The notes under the pieces were generated by a model. That model had not been told where the DNA came from. It saw only the letters and a list, made by a program, of their open reading frames with translations, and searched no databases. From positions 120,037,374-120,101,373 of the forward strand of contig NC_066315.1 of the NCBI RefSeq assembly GCF_022539315.1: a stretch of DNA of 64,000 nucleotides, written 5' to 3'. This document shows, piece by piece, positions 1 to 14,320 of the stretch. The DNA comes from Serinus canaria (Eukaryota; Chordata; Aves; Passeriformes; Fringillidae). How positions within the stretch are numbered: position 1 is the stretch's first letter; each line of letters starts with the position of its first letter. A program made the translations under genes and the position numbers.

Positions 1-3000
1 TTCTCCTGCCACAATATAGTCACAATTGTGCATATAGCTTTTTTGTTAGATACTCTCATACATCACTTTTCACTCCTTTTCCACCAAAATATTCCAGAGT
101 CTCATTCTTAAAGTGTTCCATAAAAAACCTCTAGAAATTATAGAATCAATATTTTAAAATGAATGTGAGAAAAATTATCTCCATAAGCACAGAAGTCCAC
201 AGTTCCTGATGTCAAACTATGCCAGGCCTCACTACTGAGGCAGAAATCACCATCCCTCCACTGAAATCACAGGCTTCCAAGTGATCACCCCATCCTAATA
301 TCCATAAAATACTACAGACATGATTTTAATGTAACAGATTACAAAAGTTAAAGAAGAATTTCTAAAATTCAAGGTTTATAGCACACAGTTATATTGCACT
401 TATTTAATCTGACACTTCAAAATGAAGTTCAGTTTGACAAAGGTGCAGCATTTCTGTCTCCTATTTTTAAAAGAATAATAACCATCAAATCAACCTACTG
501 TGAGTAAAATTGCAGGAAACAAGGAAAAACATGCCAAGTACATAGGAACAACAGAGAAAAGGGAAATTTTCTTTTAGTTAGTCCATTAATAGCCCTAATT
601 TTGCCACTAACTTATTAATTCCAGTGCCTTGACTTGCTAATGATTAATTTTCCTCTTTTTTGTCAGGTGATGGAAAATGATTCTTTAATCTAGTCCTGCC
701 ACCCCCTTATCAAACACAACCAATCAACAGCACCCCTCTTCCACAGAAAATGAAATTCCTTTGACACTTTGGAAAGATCTGAGCAGAAATTTGTGCATCC
801 TGTCCAGTGAGTGAATTTATTTTGTGAGACACTGGTTGGCATTTGGCTTTCAGATTATTGTTTTCTTTTTGCTCTTGGCTGAGATGAAATCTTTGCACAA
901 GTGATGTGGGTTCAGTAACACAACAACCACCCCATCCTGCAATAACAAAACATTTATCTTTCCATTTTAAGAACCCTGTGGAAAATTACGTAACTAAAAC
1001 CAATTATGAACAGTTTTTCATTGAAAATTGAAACAAGATGAGGAAATTCTAACTACATAATGGCCCAAAGTAAATTTAATTCTACCTATTTATGAATGTG
1101 CTATGATCCAATCTTTATCTGTGATTTTAAGCAATTTTTTTTCTTCTCAGAAGAATATCCAGTTTGGAGCACGGAATGGGTACATTTGGGATGGAACTAA
1201 TGCTGCACATAATCTGCAATTTCCTAATTTCTGGGTGCTTCACTTTCCAGGCTCAATACAACATTTTCATTTAGAGGTCTTAAATACATAATTATTCAGA
1301 TGGCTTAAATGTGCTTTTTGCTTACAGAGTCTTTTTTCTGTTTACATATCATACTCTAGCCTAAATAAATGCTAAGACAAAGGCCAAGCTGGCTGGTAGC
1401 CCAGAATGCAGTTGTTACCAAACTGACAGGGACCACCTTAAATTCATTGAAATGTCTAAATATCGTCCTTGTGTTATAATGATATTTTAAAAGCCTATCC
1501 TTACTGAAAGAAAAATGGAGCAGCTTTAGAGCAGCACAAACAAGTTGCTGGATGAAATGAGAACTGAATGTCAAAGTATGGTCTGACTTACCACAGCTCT
1601 CCATTACTGTAAAACACCAAACACTTAAGGGCAGGAAATATCCTCATGTTACCATGTAAATAACTAATGGGCTTAGTTTATGCTAACAACTAATTTAGGA
1701 ACTTTCCATAAAATCCTACCAAAAAAAAACATGGCTAAGGGTGTCCAAAACTTTTCCCCAAAAGTAACTAATTCTTCTAATTCTTAAAGCAGCTTTCCTT
1801 TTTTTTCTTAGAGAATCTTGCATAGAGTTTGATGAAATGCACAGCAAATGTGAACACAGTACCATTTAAAGATAATTTGCAAAGGCAAGTAAACATGGTA
1901 ATTTTCCTGATCTACTGAAGATATGAAAGGTGCAAGGTTTGGTTTAATGTTTTCTTCTGCTTGTTTCCTTTTTGCTTTTAATACTTTCATAGTATCAAAG
2001 TCTTGTCTTGCTTTTATACGTATGAGTGTTGGAGGATAAGACTCTAAGAATGACAAGAAGAATGGAAGTCCCCCTCAGTTCCCATCTGAAGCAACAGAGT
2101 GATAAATGATTAGCATTAAGCCTTTTTTTTTTCCTTCAGGCTTTTTGCCAGAAGCTTGAATTAAATGTTTTAGCAACAGCCAAACAAAATGGAAGTTTTA
2201 CACAGTCTGATTAAAAATGCCTTTCCCCTCTCAAATGCCAGTTTCTTGTGACAGATGATGGCTAGAGATGACGGCTTCATCTCTCTGCTTTTCCAACTAC
2301 TCATGATCTTCTAACAAAATAGGATAGACAAGACCTGATACACACATAAAAGCAAATAAATACTTTGCAGAAACCTTACATCTGACTTTAAAACCAAAGC
2401 AAGCCCTTCAGGATTTCCTAATATATATTAAAATATGTAAAAAGGTAATATAGGTTTGTCTCCTTTTCATTTCGCTCTTTAGATCTAATCAGGATATTAG
2501 TAGGGCAAGAGAGGCAAATCCTTGTGACAAGAACATGCTATATGACAAGCACAAGATATCTCAAATTTTAAATTTATTAACGCTGACAATGTGACCTTAC
2601 CAGATATTCATAAAATTACAAGAGTGGGGGGTGAAGGTATGATACCTGGTCATGGCTGGCTTCAATGGAGCTCCCGATACCTTGGAAAGTCATCTGCACA
2701 GGAGACAGTGTCAAACAGGTCAAACACTCTTTGCCATTTTGTCTATCACTGTAGTGTACCTATAACAGAATAACATACGTAATCTGCTAAACACCAGGTT
2801 TGCACAAGGGAGTCATGCTAAAATACTGTCCCTTTTCAACAAGCTTGCAAGAAGAATTCCAGACATTTACATTGAATTCATCTTTAATATCAAAAAAGGA
2901 GTGTGTAAAATAGTCTAGATAGTCACATGTTGAACTGGGGCCCAATTTTTCATGATATGCCTGTTGCATAATTTTTGAATTGCTGAGTTCTTCAGATTCT

Positions 3001-3224
3001 GACATCTTTCAGACTGAATTCAAGATGTTATATCTATATAAGAATCTAGCTTCAAGTTAAAGTTTCCAGCCTACATGTCACTCTTAACAGCATATTGTAG
3101 CTTAGTTAGAAAACACCCAAGTAAATCATTACAACCTCAAAAACTTGCCAATAATAACTTAAATTTTTTTATTTTAATTTCATTTCTAGCAAAATCCGCT
3201 AACACTTTTGACATTACTATTATG

Positions 3225-3238
3225 ATATATATATATAT
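3225..3238. repeat. (AT)n microsatellite
   Basis: Seven AT units are seen. A similar TA tract lies at 52250-52263. Confidence 0.9.
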
Positions 3239-6200
3239 CAGTTAAATCAAAATGACAGATAAAATGGAGAAATCACATTCTTCTTGAGGTGTCAGGCTAT
3301 CCTTTTTTAAATGTAACTCATTCCCTGTGAGCATCAAGATGTGCATGTTGAACCTGAACTTGTATGAAATACAGAGAAAGACAGTGCTTCTGAACTATTC
3401 TCTTTGTCTTCAGGTTCCCTTCAGATAGTTTTTAAATAAAGAAAGGATGGATTTTAACAGGGTGAAACAAAATGAAATTAAATGTTGCTAGCATTTCATT
3501 ATTAAGAACAGGTTGCCACTCATGCTGAACTGTTGAAATATTACAGTTCTCTGCATAGCTTCTGACTTCTGGACAGGCAGATCAAGCACTTTGTTCTACA
3601 GGAGAGGTGGAATTTAGTTTATGGTGGTAATTTACATTGACTATGTGACCCCTGTCAGAACTGGAAAGAGAGATCAGCTCTGCTGGAGACAGACCTTTTA
3701 TGTTAGTATCTATTTACAGCTGTATAGCTCTCAGGAAAAAGGTACGTGGTAAAGCCTCATCCTGACTTTTAGGCTACAAAACAAATCTTGCTATTTCTGA
3801 AGACAGCTAGGAACTACATTGGGTTTATTCCTGTGGAAACAATTTAGTGACAATAGGACAGCTGTAAACCATGTATTAAATCCATTGTGCCTAACTCTGC
3901 CACAGGTGCAAATTGGGAATACTCCAACTGAAGTAAAACCAGTGCAAAACTGGTTGAGTAAGAGGAAAACCAAGTTGGTGCTATGTTTCAGAATTACTTT
4001 ACTGACAACTCACCAAAACAGTTTTGCCATGGTTAAAAGTAAGGTACCAAATGTGAAAGTCTTGTAGCATGTATAGAAATACTGATTTCATTCAGTCCTT
4101 CTTAAAGCTTTCTGGATTATTCCCGTCTCTCTTCCTCTCAACCCCCACATTATGTGCCTACTAAATTGCTTGTGGCTCTCTGCCAGAAAAGCCATACTAC
4201 TTACTTAGAAACCACAAGAGGCCCCTTCACATATACAATGGTTTAACTTTGATTAATTGAAAGAGGTACGAAGGTATGAAATTTGGCTGACAAATATAAA
4301 CTGGAGTCCTTTAAATGTCAGGGACTACTGTTATGACAAAGGCTTATCAAGCTCCCACATCTAGCTGCAAAGTAGATTTTCTGCTGAGTTTGTGTCGTGG
4401 GAATGCGAGGTGAGAAATGGGGGAGCGAAGATCAAGAGGACGGTTCTGTGCTGCGAACAGGACATCACAAAAGGGACAAAATCTGGTGACCAAGAAAAGC
4501 TCATATGTAGAAATGGGGAAATGGCACTTTCTGAACTGTGCAGCATGTTTGTCAGTTAAGTTGTTTTCAGCATAATATGAGTATAAAATTCACTATTGTC
4601 CACTGGAATAAAGAATGACTGACAAGCTGAAAGAACAGGAGATAGCCAGAGGAAAAAACTATTAGTGTTTCATGACACTACTATCTGCAATAGCAAGTTT
4701 GACTCACATCCCCTTTAGAATCCCACATGAAATTGGAATAAATTCAGAATTTTGGTATCTCTATAGGCTTAACTTTCAGGAATTTCATTATGTACTTTTG
4801 GCCTCATGTCAATGTATCAAGGCCATTATTTTGTAATTTCTCAGTTTTCTAATTATGCCTTTCTCTGTTGAAGATCTTCAGCTGAACCAAAATAAGCACT
4901 TTCTATGTGAATGATATGAATAGTGATATAAAACACAAAAGACTGGACTTTAAATAGGAACAAATAAGACCTTGTCCTTTCATCAAATCTCTCTAGTCTA
5001 CAGATTTGTGCAGTCAGAAGAGACATTCAGACTTCTACATTTGGCATGCCTATGTGCCATTTCCCAGTAATCCTGTTTTGTTATTTATCAGTCCAGTTGC
5101 TACATTCTCAAGCTACATTATTCCTTTCCCCTTCAAGTTGGATCTATGAGCCAAAATTTGAGGCTTTTTAATTTACCTATTAGAGCAGAATGTCCAAATA
5201 AGGCACTCAGAAAGAAATAATAGTAGTCAAATAATTATCAAATAGCTCAAATAGCAGCAAACACTTCTTGGGTTTTGGCCAGCAGCATGTTGCAAATATT
5301 TCAGTTTCTATGTCCATGCTGTTATTACTAAGTGTGGGAAGAATCTGAACCTCTATAAAACTCTTTCAAGTATATCATATCTTTTAAGGCAGAGCACAGA
5401 GTCAGTATGTGTGATCAAGGAGTGATGACTGAAGGCTGGCCAAATGCTCTGATGATGATTATGAAGCCATTATTGAGATTCATGATGACAAAAAGAAGGT
5501 TTCTAAGTTCCTCTGTGCCTTAAAGAGTCAGGAATGCTTAACTACAGCCCATCTCACCAGACCACTGTTAGGCAGGTAAGGACACTTCATGGACAGACTT
5601 TAGATGACTCATCCAAGCTGGACTGGACTGACTGGCAGAGCTGGCACTCTGAGCCATCATAAAGGCCTCTGGCCTAACCACAATTGGTCATTTTCTCTTT
5701 CCTTATGTGATGGAGGTAAAAACAAAAGAGTTATGAAAATAATTACTCTCTGTGTCCAGGACCTAATTTCCCGGCTTCACTTTTTATAATTAAGGGACAC
5801 TCACAGATTAGCTCAGTGCATTTAAGGATTAAACAGCAAGGAACTTTCACTCATTAAAATTCAGAATGTTTTATTTAGATAATACATAAGCAGAGATCTG
5901 ATGGAAAAGAATTAGAATCTGGTTAGAAAACAATGGCCAGAATATAGATATCTCTAGCAAGAGTTGTGCAAGTTTCTGAGTAAAATGCAAGACTCCAGCC
6001 TCAGACTATTATGAGTGATTTACATGTAATTCTCCTCCAAGGTTTGTCCACACAGCACAAAGCAGTGTCAGCACAACAAGATCCTGGCAATAATTCTAAA
6101 AGAGACTGCTCATTTATTGGGAAAAGCACACAGCACTGCCAGCTTTTCTCCTGGGTAACTACATACACCTGAGATAAATCATGTATGGCCAGCTCAAGAA

Positions 6201-8052
6201 TCCCAAACACAGCACTCCAGGGCAGGGCAAAAAACCTCGGTGCATAAAACACAAAGGGCATCCTGGACACCAAAATAAAGAAATAAATTCTAGAAGTATA
6301 TTTTTTCACAATGCCACAGATTTACTCCCACATGTATGTTTTCTTGTTCCAGATTTACATGACATGCAAATGTATATTCATTTTACAGACTGCTGCAGTC
6401 AGGAACAAGCAGCATGGTATGAGTATGTATGGATGGGTACCATTCACTGGAATGTGCACACAAAAATTCATGTGAAGGTCTGAAACTTATGCTGTAATTT
6501 GGCCCTTGTTTTCAGTATTTTAAATTACTGAAGAGATGCAAATATTCTGATGGGCATTTATAGCTACACATGAAGATATAAGATGAATGTTTACAATGTT
6601 ACAAATGAATGGGGAATGACATAGCCAGAATTCTTAATTTTATATGTTATTTTATACAGAAGAAAGTAAACCACACTGCATAAAACTGCATAGGAAATTA
6701 CATTTCAGGGAACTTCTATCATAATGCTGCTTCACAAGCACGAAATTTCCCATTTCTCTCATATTTATAAAAAGATGTCTCTTCAATCTACCTTTATTAT
6801 AATATAATACTACTCCCTAATTGCAAGTGTTCTCATGGAAACTGCAAAAATATTTCAGGATTTATCTTGCAATAAGCTGCTTTAAAAACTGGATCAATAT
6901 GCAATTTCAGATAATGGCCATAGTTAAACTGCAGAAATGTTTCTGCAAATACAATGTTCCTAACTTCAAGAACAGCACAGTGTGCTGGCCTTCAGCAAGC
7001 ACGTCTGAATTTGAACATCTATCCTTTTGCATGGACAATGGCTGTGGTTTACTGAATCACAGCTGAGGAGGGTGAGAGACCTGTTGTACTGCTACTTAAT
7101 CATTAAGCTTGACTATAATATCCCAAACTGCTCTTAGAAATGAGTTAACTAACAAGAGTCTGAGGGGAGCAAAAATAAAGGCTACCCTTTTCACACACTG
7201 CTGCTTAGATGTTCACAGTTTGAAACACAACTTCTGTCAGGACAAACATTTTCTTTCTTAACATTTAATAGTTAAAAAAAATACAAATTACCAAAAGAAA
7301 GAAATCATCTGTGACACTGGAGTTCAAGTTTCCAAACTGAGAACTACTCTGAGTCAAAGCATCAGCAGGAGTCTTAGAATGCTAGACAGAAATAAACTAG
7401 GTAATAAAATGCCATTATGTTCAGCAATGCACAAATCTTCTGGATTGACAAGCCTGGACTATTTTGTTAGAACAAAGGATGGTATTCCTTTAAATCTACC
7501 CCTTAAAGGGAGAGCACCCAATTTGGAACTGAGTTTACAGAATAGTTTCAAAGATTTTACATAGCCTTGGATTTACAACAACCAGAAAACCAGAATAGGT
7601 TCAGAAATCAGATGTTAAAATAGTAATTTTGATTTGGAAAGAGTCTCATGAAACAGTTTACTTCCTTTGGCATCCTGGTGAAAATTCTTTTTCATATGGG
7701 TCTTTTATCTTCCACGTTATGTTGTTCATCTACAGTTAGTCATGTCAACTATCAAAGAAAAAATGAAACAAACCTGTTTCAGCTCCAAGCCTCTTTCATG
7801 CTTATTTATTGGTGAAGAAATTCAGGCACAGATATAAATTTAATATCCTTGCTCATTTCAACCATTTTATCAAAGCCAATTTTTGGAGCTCTCACTGTAT
7901 AGTACTGTAGTACTTAAAAGCATGAATCCTTGTATCATGTATTATCCATACAGGTTTCCTAACAAATATTACATCAGTTCCTTCAGACACAGAGCAATAT
8001 GAAAGAGATTCCAAATACCACTTTTCATTCTTACTACCTGTTTAAAAATTCC

Positions 8053-8076
8053 TTTTTTTTTTTTTTTTTTTTTTTT
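8053..8076. repeat. T homopolymer (24), followed by A-rich and G8 tract
   Basis: A run of 24 T is followed by an A-rich stretch and a run of eight G (8098-8105). A second A-run of 16 lies at 8223-8238. Confidence 0.9.
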
Positions 8077-11000
8077 AGTAAAAACAAAAATAAAAAAGGG
8101 GGGGGAAATCCCATCATCTAAACAAATCTTTTTTAAAAAGTTGAATAACAGACACAAAAACCAAGTCCAAGTTGGAAAAAAAATTATCCCAGATGAAATA
8201 ATAAGACATACACTAAAAAATTAAAAAAAAAAAAAAAAGAAGAAAAGCATTGAATCAAACTGTTTCCTGCAATGCTGGAGTTCCTTGATGTAGTGTGATT
8301 ACTAAATATAGTATTTTACTAATCTCAGCAGGGCGCTGGCTAACTGCATGCCCGTCAGATGTTTTTAACGGCCACCCCCTGTGGAACAAATCTAAGGAGA
8401 GCATGAAAAACACCCACATTTAAAACAGCCCCCTTGCTAGATCATTAAGGAAAGATAAAGGCCTGTACATTGGGATGTGATATATAACACAATCACTGTG
8501 CCAAGAAAACATATGTTTGATTAGCGCGCCTCAGGTTCATTAATCGCCGTGTCTGCCTCACAGCAGTGGGTACACTTTCCTTCATAGCTACTGCACCAAA
8601 GGGTAAAGACACTTGGTAGCTTAAAGACTGACAGTTCAGCAGTAAATCTTGAGCTATTCCAACATGCCTCTCTCACACAGTTTGAATAGCAGCTGTATCA
8701 TAGCCTTAAATCTTCATTAAAATACAGTCCTAGGGTTTAGATGGCGAAATAAACCATTACTGCACCATAAATAGGCAACAACAAGCAGACTAAAGGCATT
8801 GTCACAGGTTACTGAGGCAGTATTTCACACTCTTGGCTGCAGCAAGGCAGACACTTGACATCTACAAAAACCAGCAAAGTACAAATAAGAGGAGAAAAAA
8901 AATATTTGATACGGTTTCCAAAGACAATATATAAAATAGCTGCTAAATGCAAAGCAATTCTGAGCCAAAGAAGATTGCACAGGTTCTTTTGGTGTTTTTT
9001 TTTTTTTCTGCTATTTAGATATCCTCTGAATTCAGAGCTTCTGTTTCAGTGACTCATGAGAACTGGAAGGTTGAGCCATATATTATACTCAGTCAAGCAA
9101 GGGAGACCCAGCTCTGTCCAGCCTCTGGATGTGATGTTTGGTTTCACAAAAGAGAAAATCAGCTGCCATCATAGCATAGAGGATAATCAGTGCAGTAAGG
9201 TGCTTACTGCTCACCTTCCATCTGTTAGATCTTAACCCAGGTATGTATTCATACAGACAGTGTCCTTTTGCAGCACATACAAAGTGAACAACTATGTTTA
9301 TAATGGCTGGCAAAGGTGAGAGGTGCAAAGAGACCTGTTTGTCTGATAGGAAAGCTGAAATCAGGAGATGGAACTTTCTATTAAAAAAAAAATCACACTT
9401 ATACTGAAAACTACCTGGCTATCCTGTTCACTTTCTCTATTCTGTAAATAAGATACATTTTTTTTTTGTCAACATAGGAGAGAGTAGCTTAATGACACTG
9501 AGTTTAAACACTTAATACAACCCTCCCCCCAAATAAACAGCAAAAATGTGATAAAAATTAATAAATTAATTATTCAGAAATTACACAATGCAGAGCCCTA
9601 CAAAATAATGTAAACTATAGCTGACATGGTTTTTGCAGAAACAACTTGTCTGCCTTACATATAACAGGTAAATACTGTATTTCCAGAGGGAGAAGCTTTA
9701 ATTAATTTTATAATTCACATCAAAGGAAATAACTGAGATCTCCTGTTTTCATCACATGGCCTAAAAAGTAGGAGGGAGGTGAGAGGGTGTGTTTTGCTAA
9801 TAACATACCCATGAGGATGAGCATGGTATGGAGCATTAGTGGAGGAGCCTGTGTCTTGGGTACAACCTGAACAACTGATGACATGAGAGAGGAACTTGAT
9901 TACTTTGGAGAGACAAAGTTGCTTGAGTTCGAAATAACTTTCTAGCAACAGCATGAATGGAAATAAGTTCTCAGGAACACTCTTTCTGAGGACTAAGGTT
10001 GTCACTGAAGTGAAGAGTGAAGCAAACATTAATGATTCTCTGTTTACAAACCACGTGTGAAAGCCCCAAATGCTGCGTTAATGAAGGGAGAACAGGATCG
10101 GTGTGAAACTGTGAATAGAAAATCAGCTGCCTGAATTGGCTAAAAATCTGATGCTGGTACAGACCCTGACGTTGTGCACTAACCTAGAAATAGGGCAATA
10201 TGCATAAAGAACCACCCTTCTTGAATTAAAACAGGAAACAACCATTTCACTTCCAAAAATTACCCTGCTCCATTGTGCTTTCAGTTTTGAATGAGACTGA
10301 AGGAGAAGGTATCCAAATAAACCCTCTCTTAAAGCCTCAGCTTCAGTCACAGAGAGGGGAATAAACTCTAACTTGTCTCCTTTCTCCTTCTTCACCTTTT
10401 CTTGTTGCCTCTCTTTTTAAGGGTTTTTTTTTCTTGAGAGCTGAATTCCCTTACTATAATTAAAACTAAACCCTAGTCTGCTATGAATTCACCACTGCAC
10501 CTTCACATTTTTGCCAACTGAAACTTCCAGTCTTTCAAAGTTTGGGCTCTATTCCAAGCCAAGGTCTGTAGCTAAGTTATCAAGTCACATTAGGATTTAC
10601 TGAGAAAGATTTTGGCAGAGAATGTAGTCCAGTGTATTCAGTGCTGGCTGCAGTATTTTGAGAGATCCTGATAGCTTTTAAACTTTCTCATACATAAATC
10701 CCCTAAATTCTAAAATTGGCTATCAAAATATAACTCACATTTTTTCCACAGACCAAGTTACATACAGGGATGTGTGGGAGGATTTCAAACTCTTATTTGC
10801 AAGATGCCAAGCAGACAAGCTAAAATGTTACCAAGGTGACATCCACACCACACCTGAGGACCCACACACTACCAGTAGCCAGTTATTCTCTGTTTACCTT
10901 CTTTCCTTTCAGAAACTGAAACAAAAAAGAGGGACCTGGCTGTTTCTGGAGACAAGAAGAGCAAAACTTCAGCAGAGCTTGAATAAAGGGCTTGAGATAA

Positions 11001-12002
11001 GGAGAAAGGTAAAAATGCCAGAATAGAAAAAAACTAGTTTAGATAGAATTCTGGCCCAGCTAGTTGGATAGCTTGTGCTAGATTTGCATTTGTTTTCCTA
11101 ATGCTGCCTACTCATGAGTCAATTTGGAAACACTCTTGCTGCAGCAAATACTACCTCCTGCAGTATGCTCTGTGAACAAATAGGCTACATTTCCATATTG
11201 CATACCTTTCCTTATGGCAACTCATATGAGAATGATTTTAATGTTTCTTTTTTTCACAGAATGCTGCCACCATTCTGACTTCCTTTCAGGTCAAAAATAG
11301 GATAATATGAACTAGATGGTCTGTAGTCCACAGAATCATTTCTGAAATAAATGGAAACTATAAAACCACTTCTTGTAGATCTACCTTGGGTCACTGCCAT
11401 CAACTGGGGTATTGCCTACCTTCCCTCAGAAGTTAGGTGATTAAGAAAACCTATAAACCAGAATGCAATGAAGTCCAGGTGCTTTGATTCTTACATGAGG
11501 CTCTCTCTGAAGATCAATTCTTGCTATCATCTTGTTCTGGTTTATCTCTCCCTCTATTTCACATTCCCAACATATTTTCTTTCCTTTGGCTAGTCATGTA
11601 TAAATCAAGGTTTGGAGACCTAGAAGTCCTTTCCTACATAACACAGCCATTTGATGTCAAGTTGATTTTCAGTAGCAGGACACCTGCAAGTTTCTGGGAG
11701 CTAAGTAAAGACTCTCAATTATCGAGTAGCCTGGAGTTGCACAAATCAGAAATGTCCCTAAAAGTGTCAATAAAATCCTGCCTGACCTGCCATCATTCTT
11801 GGAGAAAACTTTTTCCCTTTTAGATACAACAAAAAATAGTAGTTGTCTTGAAAAATGAGTAAGTTTTACAGGAAATAACCCAATAAAAAGGTGTAAGTTC
11901 TCTTCCAAGCACAATGACTGTTAATTCACATGGGTAAAAGGAGCTTTCCTATTTCCTGGCTTCTGCCTAGTGGCACACAATGGTGAAGCTGGTGCATAAA
12001 GC

Positions 12003-12577
12003 TGAACTGAGTCTTGACTGGGATGGAGCTACTTTGCTTCATAGCAGTTTTCTTAGTGCTATGTTTTGGCTTCATGACCTAAAGTGTGGGTAACACACCA
12101 ATACTTATTGCTGAGCTGTGCTCACACAAGGGCTTCTCTGCTTCTCACACCACCCCACCAGCAAGAAGGCTGGGGATGTGTAAGAAGCCAGGAGGGGGCA
12201 CAGCCAGGACCCCAACTGAGCAAAGGGATATCCCACACCATATGGCATCACACTCAGCATACAAAGCCAGGGGAACAAGGAGGGTGGGGGGTGCTTGGAG
12301 TGATGGTGTTTGTCTTCACAAGTCACTGCTACATGTGATGGAGCCCTGCCCTCCTGGGGATGACTGAACACCTGTCTGCCCAGGGGAAGTGATGAATGAA
12401 TGATTTGTTTTGCTTTACTTGCATGTGGCTTCTCCTTTCCTTATTAAACAGTCTGTATCTCAACCCTTGAGTTTTTGCACCCTTTTTTACCCTTCTGGTT
12501 GTTCTCCCACATCCCACTGAAGGGGAATAAGAGCAGCTGCATGGAGCTGATCTGCCCACCAGGGAATACCTGTAACA
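12003..12577 (+). repeat. 5' LTR of the small ERV
   Basis: It shares long blocks in the same order with 13773-14320: a 'ctgggat(a/g)gagcta(a/c)ttt(t/g)cttcata' start, 'gggcacagccaggac', 'caaagggata(t)ccccaca', 'gtgatggagccctgc', and a polyadenylation-like 'ttattaaac' followed by 'atctcaacccttgagttt'. It ends in tgtaaca at 12577. I recognise the general wording as an avian ERVL-type LTR. Confidence 0.8.
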
Positions 12578-13772
12578 ACCCCCTTCTGGCCAGTGTGGGG
12601 CATGAGGAGTTAGAGGTAACAACTGATTTATCAGAGCATGCTATACCAAATTTATATCTGTTTAGCTATTAGTTGTCAGGCTCCTGGGCTTGCCATGGGG
12701 CTTGCTTGCCTGGATGTAGATTAGTAACTAGTGCTCAAAAGTGACTGCTTTTTGCTTCTGTTGTTTCTTTTTCTCCTTATCATCCTATTCTGTTCTGCCT
12801 GGGAACCTACTGATAACAGGAATGGGCTGGCAGACAGCCAGGGCACTGCTCCCATTCCTGTGCTGGATGGGCTGGAACTCAACTTCACAGGACTATGACT
12901 GTGACTAAAATCATGATGGTACAACCAAAACCATACATGGCCATGGAGAAGTCTATGCTAGAGCAGGTATTCCCCTGATGGCAGAGTGACCTATGGATAT
13001 TGTCATTCTGGAGCAGCTACATCCCCAAAGGATGGTGGTCTGTAGACAAGTCCTCACTGCCCATGTGGACTGTGGGCCTGTGTGTAATCTCAAACTGGAG
13101 GAGGGACAACAGGAAGAGTTCATTGCAATGCTGAATCCTATGGTCTGGTCCAAAGGGATGAGGCCTGAAGATTGTAATGGAAACACCTTTAAATTGTTGT
13201 AACCCAGGATCTGAGTTGCATGTCATGGGAATTACTATAGCAGGAACCCCTTGTTGCTAGCCAGGCAAGGAGCAAAGGGAGGAGTTTGCTGCAAACCCTA
13301 TTATGCTTTGTTGTTAAACCCTGTAATTTGGCCCAAAGGAACCAGAGATGGAGACTATCACAGGAATACCTTTAAACTTTTGTAACCCAGGAGGTGAGTA
13401 GCATGCTATGGAAATTAGCACAGCAGGAACCATCTGAACCAGTGGAGGACAAGCCTCACAAGATGTGAAAGTACAGCAGTGACCCAACCTGAGCTGTCTT
13501 TGATGCCCAGTAACTCCATGCATCACAGCACCTCTCCTGTCCTGAGTGAACTGATTGAATACAGATTGAATAACAGATTGAACACACATGGACTAAATGG
13601 ACTCATTGGACACTTTGTGGACTTTTAAAGGGGTGATCCACAGACTAAGGTAATGATTTCCATGTATATATTCCAGGATGGGTAAGAGGAGGTGGTTAAC
13701 GAGGGACAATCTATCAGATAATATGGGACCTGAGTACAGTGTCAATAGTATGGAACAAAGGGTGGATTACAC
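12578..13772 (+). mobile_element. Interior of the small ERV (no intact genes)
   Basis: No gag, pol or env motif is recognisable. About 18 bases past the LTR is a primer-binding-site-like stretch starting tggggcatgag (12596), in a block shared with the larger element. Two degenerate copies of a roughly 184-bp unit lie in tandem (about 13135-13258 and 13319-13437). The 3' end has a short 'agattgaa' repeat (13552-13585) and a purine tract, ggaacaaaggg, just before the 3' LTR that fits a polypurine tract. Confidence 0.65.
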
Positions 13773-14320
13773 TGGTTTTTTTTTCTGGGATAGAGCTAAT
13801 TTGCTTCATAAAAGCATGTATAGTGCTAAGTTTTGGATTTGTGACCAAAACACTGTTGATAACATACTGGTACTTTAGCTGCTGCTGAGCAGGGTTTGTT
13901 CAGCACCAAGGCCGTTTCTGCTCCTCACCCTTTCCCATCAGTGAGCAGTCCTGGGGTGCACAAGGAGCAGGGAGGGGACACAGCCAGGACAGCTGACCCC
14001 AACTGACCAAAGGGATACCCCACATCCTGCTCAGTGATAAAAACTGGGGAGAGGAGCAGCATTATGGCACTTGTGTTCCCAAGTCACCGTCGCACGTGAT
14101 GGAGCCCTGCTTTCAGGAGGTGGCTGAACATCTGCCTGCCCACAGGAAGTGGTGAATGAATTCCTTGTTTTGCTTTGCTTGCACACACAGCTTTTGTCTT
14201 CATCTCAACTCCTGAGTTTTATCACTCATGCCCTTCTGATTCTTTCCCTTATCCCACCAGGGGGGAGAGAGTGAGCAGCTGTGTGGGGCTTAAGCTGCCC
14301 ACCAGAGTTAACCCACAACA
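13773..14320 (+). repeat. 3' LTR of the small ERV
   Basis: This is a direct repeat of 12003-12577 and ends in acccacaaca. The exact left border is uncertain within 13763-13773, because a T-run replaces the expected first bases. A TATA-like 'gtgataaaaact' sits at about 14033-14044. The flanking AAAGC at 14321 matches the sequence before the 5' LTR. Confidence 0.78.

Larger units (their letters stand above)
12003..14320 (+). mobile_element. Small ERVL-like endogenous retrovirus with two LTRs
   Basis: Two direct repeats of about 550-575 bp flank about 1.2 kb. The ends fit TG...CA. The 5-bp sequence AAAGC directly precedes the left LTR (11998-12002) and directly follows the right LTR (14321-14325), a perfect target-site duplication of ERVL length. 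The interior carries only short open frames. It lies antisense to STAU2. It looks like an internally deleted or non-autonomous copy. The two LTRs differ at many positions, so the insertion is old. Confidence 0.8.

Noticed and set aside
1356..1604. Minus-strand frame with a CAALKLLHFS segment, considered as the missing STAU2 C-terminal exon.
   Set aside because: The resemblance to the STAU2 dsRBD5 segment is only a few residues. The following sequence does not fit and no acceptor sits at the required place.
6001..6483. Overlapping frames of about 100 codons on both strands.
   Set aside because: There is no domain, signal or splice evidence. The length is within chance for this size of window.
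12084..12622. Several overlapping open frames of 65-97 codons on both strands.
   Set aside because: They all fall inside or beside the 5' LTR of the small ERV and reflect its GC-rich sequence.
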